Positions 36,344 through 45,061 of a stretch of 64,000 nt of DNA are shown in pieces. Positions within the stretch are counted from its first letter, which is position 1, and each line of letters starts with the position of its first letter. The stretch is taken from contig NZ_JAJNDB010000001.1 of NCBI RefSeq assembly GCF_021026375.1, forward strand, positions 1 through 64,000, written 5' to 3'. A program made the position numbers and the translations under genes. A model generated the notes under the pieces. It saw nothing but the letters and a program-made list of their open reading frames with translations, ran no database searches and was not told the DNA's origin. This DNA is from Actinomycetospora endophytica (lineage in GTDB: Bacteria > Actinomycetota > Actinomycetes > Mycobacteriales > Pseudonocardiaceae).

Positions 36344-36886
36344 ATGCCCGAGAGCCGCCGAGCATCCGTCCCACCTGACGACCCATCGCGCGAGCTCCGG
36401 ATCGCCCGTCCTGACACCGACCAGGGCCTCACCCACCTCTGGCTGGTCGGGGACACCTACACGATCCTCGTCCGCGGTGAGGACACCGCCGGCCGGTACA
36501 CCCTCATCGACATGCACGTGCCGCCGAAGGGCGGGCCGCCACCACACCGGCACGACTTCGAGGAGATGTTCACCGTCCTCGACGGCGAGGTCCAGGCCAC
36601 CTTCCGGGGCGAGACGGTGGTCCTGCAAGCCGGGGAGACCATCAACGTGCCCGCGAACGCTCCGCACTCGTTCACCAACGCGGGTTCGGCACCCGCGCGA
36701 TTGCTGTGCCTGTGCGCGCCCGCGGGCCAGGAAGAGTTCTTCACCCTCGTCGGGCAACCCGTCACGACCCGGACCGAACCGCCGGCCCCGCTGAGCCCGC
36801 AGGAGGAAACGGCCTTCCGCGCGAAGGCACAGGCATTGGCCCCGCGCTTCGACACCGAACTGCTTCCCCCGCCCGGTGTCGGTTGA
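36344..36886 (+). CDS. Cupin-domain protein
   Basis: 180 residues from ATG 36344 with AGGAG 6-10 bases upstream. Cupin motif 1: GGPPPHRHDFEEMFTVLDGE (His, His, Glu); motif 2: NVPANAPHSFTNAG (His). All metal ligands are present, so this is a metal-binding cupin. The end (ALSPQEETAF to PPPGVG) is helical. Such proteins include quercetinase-like and unknown enzymes. It stands alone, 74 bp before a small ORF without a start codon. Confidence 0.82.
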   Translation: MPESRRASVPPDDPSRELRIARPDTDQGLTHLWLVGDTYTILVRGEDTAGRYTLIDMHVPPKGGPPPHRHDFEEMFTVLDGEVQATFRGETVVLQAGETINVPANAPHSFTNAGSAPARLLCLCAPAGQEEFFTLVGQPVTTRTEPPAPLSPQEETAFRAKAQALAPRFDTELLPPPGVG

Positions 36887-36960
36887 CGACAGGGCGCTGA
36901 CGGGCCCCGGCGACCGGGTCCACACTCGGGCGCGGCACAGGAGACGGTGGAAGGAACCAC

Positions 36961-37134
36961 GTCACCGACGAGCAGCGCCGCGCACTCGTCGAGGTGCTCA
37001 CCCGCGACACACCGCTACCGGAAGCCGTACGGTCCACCGTCGGCCAGGTCCCCGGCGTCCGCCTCACGTGCGCGCTGGTCGCGGACGGGCACCACGTCTG
37101 TGACGACGTAGGGAACGGCCTCGTCGCAGACTAG
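36961..37134 (+). CDS. Small hypothetical whose expected GTG start reads GTC
   Basis: 57 residues (V)TDEQRRALVEVLTRDTPLPE, then VRSTVGQVPGVRLTCALVAD and DVGNGLVAD. AAGGAA at 36951-36956 lies four bases before GTC 36961, exactly where GTG-ACC-GAC would begin, and no other start occurs after the upstream in-frame stop (36898). The gene looks coding but may have lost its start. Its end overlaps the converging toxin gene. Confidence 0.4.
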   Translation, partial: VTDEQRRALVEVLTRDTPLPEAVRSTVGQVPGVRLTCALVADGHHVCDDVGNGLVAD

Positions 37135-37433
37135 AGCTCCAGTACCGCCCGTAGAGCATTGTCGACGTCGTCCATCTGCTCTGTGGTCGCTTCCCCCAAC
37201 AACTCGGTGAGCATCGACCGCGGTGGACGATCAAGCAGCAACACCGACGCCCATCCCCACGCGGTCTCGATGGCCAACAGCGACTGCGGATCACTGTCGA
37301 GCACGTGCAAGGCGTAGCAGGTGGCGACGTCCTCGCTCTCGTTCAACAGGTCGGCCGAGACCACCAGCCGGCGGGTGGACTGCCCCTGTCTGCCGAGCAG
37401 ACCGGAGTACTGCCAGACCTCACCGCGGCGCAT
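37131..37433 (-). CDS. MazF/PemK-like toxin
   Basis: 100 residues from ATG 37433. MRRGEVWQYSGLLGRQGQST and RRLVVSADLLNES follow the MazF start (R-R-G-E-V-W and a conserved Arg-x-x-x-V-V-S strand). ETAWGWASVLLLDRPPRSML and LLGEATTEQMDDVDNALRAV give the C-terminal strand and helix. MazF toxins are ribosome-independent or dependent mRNA endonucleases. It overlaps the upstream antitoxin by 14 bp, a classic type II arrangement. The catalytic residues were not all placed, so activity is inferred. Confidence 0.75.
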   Translation of the reverse strand: MRRGEVWQYSGLLGRQGQSTRRLVVSADLLNESEDVATCYALHVLDSDPQSLLAIETAWGWASVLLLDRPPRSMLTELLGEATTEQMDDVDNALRAVLEL

Positions 37434-37644
37434 CGTGAGCGGCAGCCGCCTCGGCCTGGGCGTCCTCGTCGTACCCGGGATGCTCGGCGAACCACCGGCC
37501 ATGCGCCCGCAGTCCCTCGCGGAGTTCGTCCTGGCGGACCAGGCGCTCGAGGTAACCCGACGCGCCGCCCCTGGTCCGCGCACCGCACTGCCGGACCCGC
37601 CTCGCCACCGGCTCATCGAAGCTCACCGTGATGCGCTCACTCAT
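37420..37644 (-). CDS. Ribbon-helix-helix antitoxin of the MazEF-like pair
   Basis: 74 residues from ATG 37644. MSERITVSFDEPVARRVRQC has the beta strand and first helix of a CopG/MazE-type ribbon-helix-helix, followed by ASGYLERLVRQDELREGL and an acidic tail PGYDEDAQAEAAAAHD that should block the toxin. A TATTGT -10-like box only 13-18 bases before the ATG suggests a very short leader. The antitoxin is expected to repress the operon. Confidence 0.75.
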   Translation of the reverse strand: MSERITVSFDEPVARRVRQCGARTRGGASGYLERLVRQDELREGLRAHGRWFAEHPGYDEDAQAEAAAAHDAPR

Positions 37645-37975
37645 GCACACCACAATACGCACCACCGTGCACGACCTCCACCGCACTCGCCCCGGGCCGA
37701 CCATCACATCCCGCCCGTGACGACGCCCCACCCACGTCACGATCGGCGACCGGTCGCTTGTTCACCGCTCCGTGGCGGGCCACCCAGACCCTCACCGCCC
37801 GCCGACAACCACCACCACAAGCTCGAGTCCGCCCCGGGACACCGTGATACCGAGGCTTATCACGGCATGTCCTGATCGACACCGACGAGCCGGTGTGTTG
37901 GTCTCGATGTCATAGTCCGGGCGATACGGTCCTGCTGTCCATCTCGGGCTCGCCCACCTGGAGCCCGTACGACGG

Positions 37976-38200
37976 GTGTGGTCGAACCGGACATGGCCGC
38001 GCCTGGCTGTCGCGGCAGCCGGGGTCTTCCTGGTGGCCGGAGTGGTGACGGTCGCTGCGCTCGGGACCGCTCCCCCACCCTCGTCGGCGGCCGCTGGGCT
38101 CCCGGCCCTCGGCTCTTCGACCGTCCCGACGTCGGTTCCCCCGGCGGCCACACAAGCCCAGGTTCTTGGACGGCCCGATGCGAGCGGGACCTGCCGCGCC
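37976..38200 (+). pseudogene. Secreted or sortase-like protein, N-terminal remnant
   Basis: From GTG 37976 the frame encodes a basic start, a helix (LAVAAAGVFLVAGVVTVAAL) and a Pro/Ser/Ala-rich linker ending near LGRPDASG. A continuation APVRPIAPIQRALVGEPLV in another frame recalls the domain start of class E/F sortases, but it breaks off. Only the signal-anchor part is well supported. Confidence 0.3.
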
Positions 38201-38283
38201 CGTCCGGCCCATCGCTCCGATACAACGTGCGCTGGTCGGCGAGCCGCTCGTAGCCCCGGGAGAACGAGTCCTAGCCTCGCAGG

Positions 38284-38880
38284 GTGCCCCTGGGAACCAT
38301 GCTCACCGAGCTCCCTCTCGCGTGGGACAGCGATTCCCGACTCGTCGACCCAGAGATCCTCCGGTCGGCCGACGCCTTTCACCACAGGGCGACGGGGTCG
38401 ATCGTCGCCTGTTACATGATCCGCGGCGCGTGGAGCGACACGGCGCTGACGGAGCTGCATGGCTGCTTCGCCAACGTACTGCCCGGTCGGCATAGCTCGC
38501 GCATCAAGCACTACGGCGAGGTCAGGGTCGCGGTGTATCTCGGGGTCACCCGCTCCTACGACGCCACCGCCGACGATGTGCCGTGGCTTGAGCACACAGA
38601 CGACCTTGATGCCGCCATGGCCTGTTCAGCCTGGGCCTTGGACCGCGGATTTGCAGCGCTGAACCGTGGACGCCCTCGGGGCATCGCCGAGCACTCCGGT
38701 CTACCCGCGCCCTGCGACAGCGTCCTCCAGCGATTCCAAGTCGCTGATGAGGCACTCGGCGACAAATGGGCGCCCGAGGGCTTCCCCTACTTGAAAGGAA
38801 TGGGGAACTCGTGGACGGCCCTGCGGGAGACCGCGCCCTTCGACATCCGCCACCGGCTGCACCCTGAGCAGCCGTTGGGT
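38284..38880 (+). pseudogene. Hypothetical protein, 3' end lost
   Basis: From GTG 38284 about 195 residues look coding: TMLTELPLAWDSDSRLVDPE, VACYMIRGAWSDTALTELHG, IKHYGEVRVAVYLGVTRSYD, GMGNSWTALRETAPFDI. After about 38880 the same frame stays open to 40314 but turns into Arg/Pro/Ala-rich sequence antisense to another remnant, so the original C-terminus has been replaced. No family recognised. Confidence 0.4.
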
Positions 38881-40193
38881 CTGCGGCGCAGGGGCGGTCG
38901 GCGAGCCACGTACGGTAGCGGCGCAGTCCCGCTCGCCGCGTCACCTGCTCGGCGAGCAGGGCGTAGGTCGGCTGGATGCCCGGGGCCGGTGCGCGTCGCG
39001 GGCGAGGCGTCGCAGCTGGCGGCGGACCTGCGAAATGCTCTCCAGCGAGGCGAGCGGCCTGTTCGACCAGGTCACAGGGCGCACATCGCCTGGTCGGGTT
39101 CCCGGCCGACCTGCCAATGGGCGGGCAGGTCGGCGGTGACGGCGAGCGCGGTCCCCGTCCCGACGATGGCGACGCCGCTCGCGCGCACGGGCTCAACGGT
39201 GGCCCGACGAGAGACGCCCCGGTCAGCATCGGCGGCCGCGGACTCGCGGTCAGCAGCTCCTGGGCGAGCTCGAGGAAGGAGGTCTCGCGGGCCTGCGTGC
39301 GGTCGTCGGTGGCGCGGCCGGTCATGGCTGGGCTCTCGTGCCCGCCGCCGAGAGCTCGACGAGGTTCACATGCGCGTCATCCGCCAGCTGCTCGGCGCCA
39401 AGCTGGACGAGCCGGGTCAGCGGTTCATGAACCCGTACGACACCATCGGCACGACGAGGATCAGTGTGTCGGTCTACGACCGGCTGTGCCGCCTGGCCGT
39501 GGTTGGGCGCGGTCCCCGTTTCGGGCCTGTCGGTCTCGGTCGGCCGACATCAGCGTGGCCGTCGACAGCGTCGGGTGCTCCCGGAGCGCTCCGATGGCCA
39601 TCCGTGGTGCGGAGCACTACACGGAGCCGTTGCGACGGTTCGTGTGCGTCGGAGTACCGATCCGGGTCGCGAGCACCGTCGGCGCCACCGCCGCCAGCCA
39701 CTCGGCGTCGTCCTCGCACTGCCGCGGCCGTTCCACCGGGACGTCGCCCAGACCCGGCCCGCGCAACTTCAGGCGGCGGCTCCGACACAGCCGGTCGGCC
39801 ACCACCGATGGATCGACGCGCTCGACGTCGACGACCGGTTCGTCCGCCCCGCCGCCAACGGACTCCCATCGGCCAGGTACGGCCAGCAGGTCCGCGACGC
39901 CATGCGCACCGAGTGGACCAACGGAGTCGAGGCCCACTTCGACGAGGGCGCGGCCGGCGCCGGCCGGTTCGCCGATGGCCGTGGCCGACACGGCGACTTC
40001 GCCGCGATCTGAGTCGGCAGGAGGGGCGCCCGACCGCCCGGACTGCGGCTGACGCGTCGTCGCCGCGGCCGGCCCCCCAGCTCACCGTCCAGGTGCCCCG
40101 GGACCGCAGCCCGGGTTCGGAGCGTCCGGCGGTGACTCCCGCGCCGGCTATCTGGACGCCCAGGCTCTCCGCGGCGCGGGTCGAGGCGAGGTC
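38881..40193. other. Decayed stretch with fragments on both strands
   Basis: Reverse strand 39325 downwards starts MTGRATDDRTQARETSFLEL and continues, after a frame change, as GVAIVGTGTALAVTADLPAHWQV, then breaks again. Forward strand 39370 onward has MRVIRQLLGAKLDEPGQRFM and, near 39800-40012, WIDALDVDDRFVRPAANGLP and MRTEWTNGVEAHFDEGA. None forms a complete gene or matches a family I can name. Confidence 0.4.
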
Positions 40194-40436
40194 GTGCTGG
40201 TCGCGGGAACACTCCTCGGTATCGCCATCAGCACCAGCGGCCGGGTGGAGACGACCGCAGCCGCGGCCTCGAACACGAGCGCTGTCCCGTTCAACCCCCA
40301 GTCCTATGCCATGAAGGACTACCGGGGCTGGACTATGGAGGGCGCGATCAGCGACCTCGACTCGCTGGGCTTGACCATGTCGCTGGAGGACCAGTCAAGC
40401 GCCAACCAACGTGAACGCCGGCGGTGGCAGCGCTGA
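40194..40436 (+). CDS. Possible secreted protein with PASTA-like segment
   Basis: 80 residues. A hydrophobic start (MLVAGTLLGIAISTSG) precedes AMKDYRGWTMEGAISDLDSL and LGLTMSLEDQSS, which follows the PASTA pattern (short strand, helix with A-x-x-x-L, strand). One PASTA unit is unusual for a free protein, and the end RERRRWQR looks frameshifted. Weak call. Confidence 0.3.
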   Translation: MLVAGTLLGIAISTSGRVETTAAAASNTSAVPFNPQSYAMKDYRGWTMEGAISDLDSLGLTMSLEDQSSANQRERRRWQR

Positions 40437-40657
40437 TTGGGGTGCCCGGCGCCGGGTTCTGCAACGTGACGATGGTCAGGGCCAGAGCGCGACCTGCTGT
40501 GATCCAGGTCCGTCGATCAACCCAAGCTCCTGTTGCCCGGCGGCCGTGCGCAACTCGACCTCATGTCCCGAGACGACACCGGCCTGTTGATCACCGCGAC
40601 GTCTTCAGCGGCGGTCGCATTTGCTTCCGAAATCGGTTTCGGGACGGGACCTCCGGT

Positions 40658-40740
40658 CCTTACGGTAACTGTCGGCGCGGGCGTTCGACCTCGGGTCTCG
40701 CGGGGATGGTGACACTTCCGCCACAAGAGCATCGAGGCCG
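40658..40740 (+). repeat. Diverged repeat copy B
   Basis: Partner of 33010-33085. Shares CGCGGGGATGGTGAC and the following GCCAC...GCATCGA-GCCG pattern, with scattered changes and one 1-base gap. No ORF uses it. Confidence 0.45.
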
Positions 40741-40926
40741 AACTCCCGCGCCGTCTGGCACTCGCCTCTGCCGATCACTCACGGTTCGACCGTGGGATCC
40801 CTCTGGCGTCGGGAGGACCCAACCGGGGACCCCACACCGACGCGCCCGGGCCCAGCGGAACGAAACAGGCGCCGGCGTTCCTCGGCTGCGCCGCTGGCCA
40901 GCGGGCTGGCGACCATTCCTCGCGAC

Positions 40927-40945
40927 GCGCAACGTCCGGTTGCGC
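40927..40945. promoter_or_regulatory. ArsR-type operator 1 (over the -35 box)
   Basis: GCGCAAC, five bases, GTTGCGC: a perfect 7-bp inverted repeat. Its right arm covers the -35 box TTGCGC at 40940-40945. Confidence 0.7.
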
Positions 40946-40969
40946 ATCAGTCGGGACCGGGCCTAGCCT
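40940..40969 (+). promoter_or_regulatory. Promoter of the SRPBCC-SRPBCC-ArsR operon
   Basis: TTGCGC (40940-40945), an 18-base spacer, and TAGCCT (40964-40969) fit the actinobacterial TTGAC/TAGNNT type. It lies between two copies of the same operator. Confidence 0.55.
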
Positions 40970-40974
40970 GACCT

Positions 40975-40997
40975 ACGCGCAACCTGTAGTTGCGCGT
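40975..40997. promoter_or_regulatory. ArsR-type operator 2 (at the transcription start)
   Basis: ACGCGCAAC, five bases, GTTGCGCGT: a perfect 9-bp inverted repeat with the same core as operator 1, its centre 50 bp further on. It would cover +1 of the promoter. Confidence 0.75.
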
Positions 40998-41017
40998 GGC
41001 CTGCCGAGGAGTGAGAC

Positions 41018-41476
41018 ATGGAACAGATCGTCACGACCACCGAGACGCTCGGCTTGGAAAGGCAGGTCCGCTTCGCCGCGCCGCAGCAGACGGTGTACCG
41101 GGCGCTGACCACGGCGTCGGGTATCTCGGGGTGGTGGATGCCCACCAGCGGTTGCGGGGAGCACGGCGGCGAGCTCTGGCTGGACTTCCCGCCCGGCCCC
41201 GGCGCGATGCACGTCGACCTCGCCCAACCGTCGTCACGCGTGCAGTGGACCGTGCTGCGCTGCGACTTCCTGCCCGACTGGGTCGGGACCCGCATCCGGT
41301 TCGAGCTCCGCCCCGATGGGGACAGCGGCAGCATGCTCGACTTCCGCCATGAGGGCCTGACCGACGAGCTCGACTGCTTCGAACAGTGCCTGCAGGGGTG
41401 GGACTACTACCTGGCCAGCCTGCACGACCTCGTCGACACCGGCGCCGGTCGACCGGGTGATCGACACCGCCGGTGA
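41018..41476 (+). CDS. SRPBCC/AHSA1-family protein 1
   Basis: 152 residues from ATG 41018, with GAGGAG 13-18 bases upstream. RQVRFAAPQQTVYRALTTAS, GISGWWMPTSG and DELDCFEQCLQGWDYYLASL match the AHSA1 branch of the START-like SRPBCC fold, a hydrophobic-pocket domain. Members bind lipids or small hydrophobic ligands; this branch is often paired with ArsR regulators. Its stop overlaps the region before the second SRPBCC gene, so the three genes form one operon. Confidence 0.85.
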   Translation: MEQIVTTTETLGLERQVRFAAPQQTVYRALTTASGISGWWMPTSGCGEHGGELWLDFPPGPGAMHVDLAQPSSRVQWTVLRCDFLPDWVGTRIRFELRPDGDSGSMLDFRHEGLTDELDCFEQCLQGWDYYLASLHDLVDTGAGRPGDRHRR

Positions 41477-41511
41477 CCGGCACGGTCCGCCACCCACTCG
41501 GGGAGCCTTCG

Positions 41512-41961
41512 ATGGTCGCGATAGTCGAGCAGGAGATCTGGATCGACGCTCCGGTGGATGTCGTCTGGCGTACTGTCACCGAGCCCGAGCTCGTGACTCG
41601 CTGGTTCGCCGAGCAGGTCGACGTGGCGCCGACACCCGGGTCGGACGGGACCCTGACCCTCGGGCGTACCGCACCGTCCAGGACGGTCCGGGTCACCGTG
41701 CAGTCGGTCGACAGGCAAAGTTCGTTCTCCTACCGCTGGCTGCACCCCGAAGGCGCACCGGCCCGCACCGGCAACTCGGTGCTCGTCACGTTCACCCTCA
41801 CCGCGGAGCACGACGGCACCCGGCTAAGGGTCGTCGAAACCGAACTGGACGCCATGGGCTGGTCCCGTGACGAGCTCGACGGCTACGTCAACGAGCACAC
41901 CGCGGGTTGGGCCGCCCACCTCGGCCGGCTGCGGGGCCAACTCGTCGGGCAGCGACCGTGA
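41512..41961 (+). CDS. SRPBCC/AHSA1-family protein 2
   Basis: 149 residues from ATG 41512, preferred over GTG 41473 because GGGAG lies six bases upstream. VEQEIWIDAPVDVVWRTVTE, PELVTRWFAEQVDVAPTPGS, LRVVETELDAM and HTAGWAAHLGRLRGQLVG are typical of the family. Sequence identity with the first copy is low, so this is not a recent duplication. The stop overlaps the ArsR start by GTGA. Possibly binds the effector sensed by the operon. Confidence 0.85.
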   Translation: MVAIVEQEIWIDAPVDVVWRTVTEPELVTRWFAEQVDVAPTPGSDGTLTLGRTAPSRTVRVTVQSVDRQSSFSYRWLHPEGAPARTGNSVLVTFTLTAEHDGTRLRVVETELDAMGWSRDELDGYVNEHTAGWAAHLGRLRGQLVGQRP

Positions 41962-42323
41962 CCGACGCCGACGATCGACTCTGGGCGGCGGTCACCGAAC
42001 CCGGCCGGCGTGGTCTCCTCGACGTCCTGCTCGCTCGCGGCGAGGCCACTCCGACCGCCCTCGCCGCGGAGCTGCCGTTCACCCGGCAAGCCGTCTCCAA
42101 GCACCTCGCGGTGCTGCTCGGAGCGGGGCTGATCACACGACAACGCGAAGGCCGGGAGGTCCGCTACGCAGTCGAGCCCGATCGCCTCCACGACGCCACC
42201 CAGGCGATGATCACCGCGGCGAACCGGTGGGATGCGCGCCTGAACGCGATCAAGGGTCTCGCCGAGTCTCTGCACCGCGCCGACCCAGGTTCCGAGCATC
42301 ACCGGGCTCCACCACCGCGATGA
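41958..42323 (+). CDS. ArsR-family transcriptional regulator
   Basis: 121 residues from GTG 41958, overlapping the preceding stop. Winged HTH: EPGRRGLLDVLLARGEATPT, ALAAELPFTRQAVSKHLAVL, LLGAGLITRQREGREVRYAV. No Cys metal site, as in the non-metal ArsR proteins usually found with SRPBCC genes. It is the last gene of the operon and very likely binds the two GCGCAAC-N5-GTTGCGC operators at 40927 and 40975, closing an autoregulatory loop. Confidence 0.9.
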   Translation: MTDADDRLWAAVTEPGRRGLLDVLLARGEATPTALAAELPFTRQAVSKHLAVLLGAGLITRQREGREVRYAVEPDRLHDATQAMITAANRWDARLNAIKGLAESLHRADPGSEHHRAPPPR

Positions 42324-42696
42324 CCCGGACGGTCTGACCAGTGGCTCGCGGCGCGACCGCACTGGCGCTCGGCGCCCGCCGGACGACCATCTCGAGCTGC
42401 TTTTCCGACACCGGGCCCGAGACGGGACATGTCACTTGCGGGGAGCGCCCGGGCGACCGCGACGAACATCAGCGCCTTCGTTGGATAACGCGAACGTCGG
42501 CAATTCCGAAGACCATCGCGAGGGGCTGACCGGGCCCGTCTCGGCCGGGTCGGCGAGGCTGAGCACGGAGAGCTACGAGAGGCCGCACCCGCCTCGAGCG
42601 CCGCCGCTGGCTCCGGGCGTGCGCCGCCCTACCGTGACGTGTTGGGCGCGCGGGATCACGACGAACCCGTACCGCTGTCGCGGTTGACTCTTCCTC

Positions 42697-44316
42697 TCAC
42701 GCCGGGGTCGTGACGTTCCGGGGCTCCCGCGGTGGCGTCACGGCAGGTAGCGCGGCGGTGGCCAGCAGGCTCGCCAGCGCCACGGCGGCGGCCGCGAGCA
42801 TTCCGGCCCGCAGGGCCTGCAGCTGGGCCTCTGCGTAGCTCTCGACAACGGCGACAGCTTGATCGGGTGGCACGCCGGACGCGGTGAGCGCGGCCTCTGC
42901 TTGGGCCAGCGGGACGAAGTCCAGGCCGCCGGAGATGGCCACTCCGGTCTGGCCGGCGAGGTCGGCGGAGACGCGAGGGTCGTCGCTGATTCCTCGGGTG
43001 ACGGCGGCTCCGAGGGCGGCGATGAGCACGGAACCGACAAAGGCGGTACCGAGCGATGAACCGAGGTTCTGCGCGGTGTACTGCAGCCCGCCCGCGGCAC
43101 CGCGGTCGTCCTCCCCGACGCTCGACTGGGCGATGTTGCCGAGCTGGGCGGCCAACAGGCCCATCCCGATCCCGAGCAGAGCGGTGGCGCCGGCGAAACC
43201 CACGTCGTCGAGCTGCGGCTCGACGCTGGCGAGCAGCCACAGGATCGCCACGAACAGGATGCCGAACCCGAGCCGGACGGCTTGCCGGGGTGCAAGGACC
43301 CCAGCGAGCCTCGGTGCGGCGAGGGCAGTGATGAGCATGGTGGCCGAGATCGGCAACAGCCGCAGCCCGGTCTGGAAGGCGTCGAGCCCGAGCACCACCT
43401 GCAGGTAGAGCGGGATGGAGAAGAACAGTCCGAGCAGCACCAAGTTCTGGGCCAGCAGACACCACAGGGCGGCCCGCAGCGGAGGGACCGCGGTCAGCGA
43501 CCATCGGATCAACGGGTCCCGCCCGACGGCCTCGCGATGGCGCACCCAGGTCCGCAGAAGGGTCAGCACCACGAGACCGGCGGCCACCACGAACAGGGTG
43601 GGCGCGAAACCGAGCAACGACAGGCTCGGATCGCGCGGGCGTAGCCAGCCCCAGGTCGTGCTCTGCAGCACACCGAGTACGACCAGCGCGATCCCGAGCG
43701 CTGACAGGGCCGCGCCGACCAGGTCGAGGCGGGGTCGTGGCCCCTCGAGTGGGGCGTCGTCGACCCATCGCAGACCCACCAGGATGAGGGCCACCAGCAC
43801 GACCTCGCCGGCGAAGACCAGCCGCCAGCTCAGGTAGGTGGTCACCCAGCCGCCGAGCAGCGGCCCGACCGCGATCCCCGCCCCGGCCAAGGCGCCGACC
43901 ACCCCGTAGGCCAGCGCCCGTTCACGTCCTGCGGCGTAGTTCCCACCCACCAGGGCGGCGAGCGCCGGCAGCACGAGGGCGCCCCCGAGGCCCTCGATGA
44001 TCGACCAACCGAGGGTGAGCACCCCGACGGTCGGGGCGAGCGCGGTCAACAACGACCCGATCCCGTAGATGACCAGACCGGTGGCAAAGATTCGCCGTCG
44101 GCCCATCGCGTCCCCGATCGCGCCACCGGTGAGCAGGAACGCGGCCATGATCATCGTATAGACGGTGATGACGCGCTGAATGGTGGTCACGTCGGTGGCG
44201 AAGTCCGCCACCAGCTGACTGATCGACACATTCATCACCGAGGTATCGAGCACCACCAGGAACTGCGCCGCCCCGAGGGCGACCAACGGCATCCATCGCG
44301 CGGTGCCCACCGTCAT
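42697..44316 (-). CDS. DHA2-family MFS multidrug exporter (14-TM)
   Basis: 539 residues from ATG 44316. Motifs of the EmrB/QacA group: FLVVLDTSVMNVSISQLV in helix 1, GGAIGDAMGRRRIF (motif A), and GVVGALAGAGIAVGPLLGGW (motif C, antiporter). Fourteen hydrophobic segments are expected from the length. It should export hydrophobic drugs or aromatic compounds by proton antiport. The start overlaps the stop of a 72-residue gene by ATGA, so translation is coupled. It converges on the ArsR operon. Confidence 0.9.
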   Translation of the reverse strand: MTVGTARWMPLVALGAAQFLVVLDTSVMNVSISQLVADFATDVTTIQRVITVYTMIMAAFLLTGGAIGDAMGRRRIFATGLVIYGIGSLLTALAPTVGVLTLGWSIIEGLGGALVLPALAALVGGNYAAGRERALAYGVVGALAGAGIAVGPLLGGWVTTYLSWRLVFAGEVVLVALILVGLRWVDDAPLEGPRPRLDLVGAALSALGIALVVLGVLQSTTWGWLRPRDPSLSLLGFAPTLFVVAAGLVVLTLLRTWVRHREAVGRDPLIRWSLTAVPPLRAALWCLLAQNLVLLGLFFSIPLYLQVVLGLDAFQTGLRLLPISATMLITALAAPRLAGVLAPRQAVRLGFGILFVAILWLLASVEPQLDDVGFAGATALLGIGMGLLAAQLGNIAQSSVGEDDRGAAGGLQYTAQNLGSSLGTAFVGSVLIAALGAAVTRGISDDPRVSADLAGQTGVAISGGLDFVPLAQAEAALTASGVPPDQAVAVVESYAEAQLQALRAGMLAAAAVALASLLATAALPAVTPPREPRNVTTPA

Positions 44317-44531
44317 CGGGCCTCGCGCCCGACGATCACCGTGACGGTGAGCGCCCCCCACATCGCGATGAGCACGACCGGACCCAGCGCCGGGATATCG
44401 ACCGGGACCCGGCGCTGCAGGTCGATCGCGACCGCGGCATCGCCCGAGATGTCACGGCTCTCGGCGGTGCTGGACCTTCTCACGATGCCTCGCGCACCAC
44501 CGTCATCCGATCGCGATCCGTGGGAGTACAT
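44313..44531 (-). CDS. Small single-helix membrane protein coupled to the MFS gene
   Basis: 72 residues (MYSHGSRSDDGGARGIVRRS). One hydrophobic helix near the end (PALGPVVLIAMWGALTVTVI). The stop overlaps the exporter's ATG. No family. It could be a leader or an accessory peptide for the exporter, or a chance ORF upstream of it. Confidence 0.45.
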   Translation of the reverse strand: MYSHGSRSDDGGARGIVRRSSTAESRDISGDAAVAIDLQRRVPVDIPALGPVVLIAMWGALTVTVIVGREAR

Positions 44532-44578
44532 GGGTGGTCGGTTCCTCGTCCTCGCTCGAAGGCTGCCCCGGACCGAGG

Positions 44579-45061
44579 TCAGGCGAAGCTCTCGCGCAGG
44601 GCGTCTTCCTGGTCGGCGGACAGGTTGGTCTGGATGAGCTCGGGCTGGAGGTCGCCGAAGGCCTCCTGGACCTTGTCTGGCACCGCGTCGAAGGTCAGCG
44701 CGAACAGCGCCGAGGTGCCCGGGGTCACCTGCTCGCGGAGTCGGCTGATGAAGTCGTCGTCGATCCCGACGTCTCCGAGTGACCCGACCGCGGCGCCCAG
44801 CGCGGCGCCCACCGCCGCGCCGAGCAGCGGGACGAAGAAGATCAGACCGAACAGCAGGCCCCAGAACATCCCGCCCGTCGCCCCAATTCCGACGAGCGGT
44901 TGGAGCTGGCGGGTCGTGGGCTTCTTCGCGCCCGGCTTCCAGGACACCGTGGCCGCGTCATGCAGCTCGATCAGCCGTTGATTTTCCAGAGACTTCAACG
45001 TGCTGACAGCGGTATCGGCGCCGTCGGACGTCGCGAACTTCCACACGGTCAACGTGGCCAT
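44579..45061 (-). CDS. DUF1269 membrane protein
   Basis: 160 residues from ATG 45061. MATLTVWKFATSDGADTAVS, LIELHDAATVSWKPGAKKPT, the Gly-rich membrane segment MFWGLLFGLIFFVPLLGAAV, then DVGIDDDFISRLREQVTPGT, SALFALTFDAVPDKV and LIQTNLSADQEDALRE match DUF1269 across the whole length. The family is common in actinobacteria beside stress genes. No reaction is known. It stands alone. Confidence 0.92.
   Translation of the reverse strand: MATLTVWKFATSDGADTAVSTLKSLENQRLIELHDAATVSWKPGAKKPTTRQLQPLVGIGATGGMFWGLLFGLIFFVPLLGAAVGAALGAAVGSLGDVGIDDDFISRLREQVTPGTSALFALTFDAVPDKVQEAFGDLQPELIQTNLSADQEDALRESFA

Noticed and set aside
38881-40314. Open continuation of the 38284 frame to 40314
   Set aside because: Composition changes to Arg/Pro-rich shadow sequence and other frames hold better remnants.
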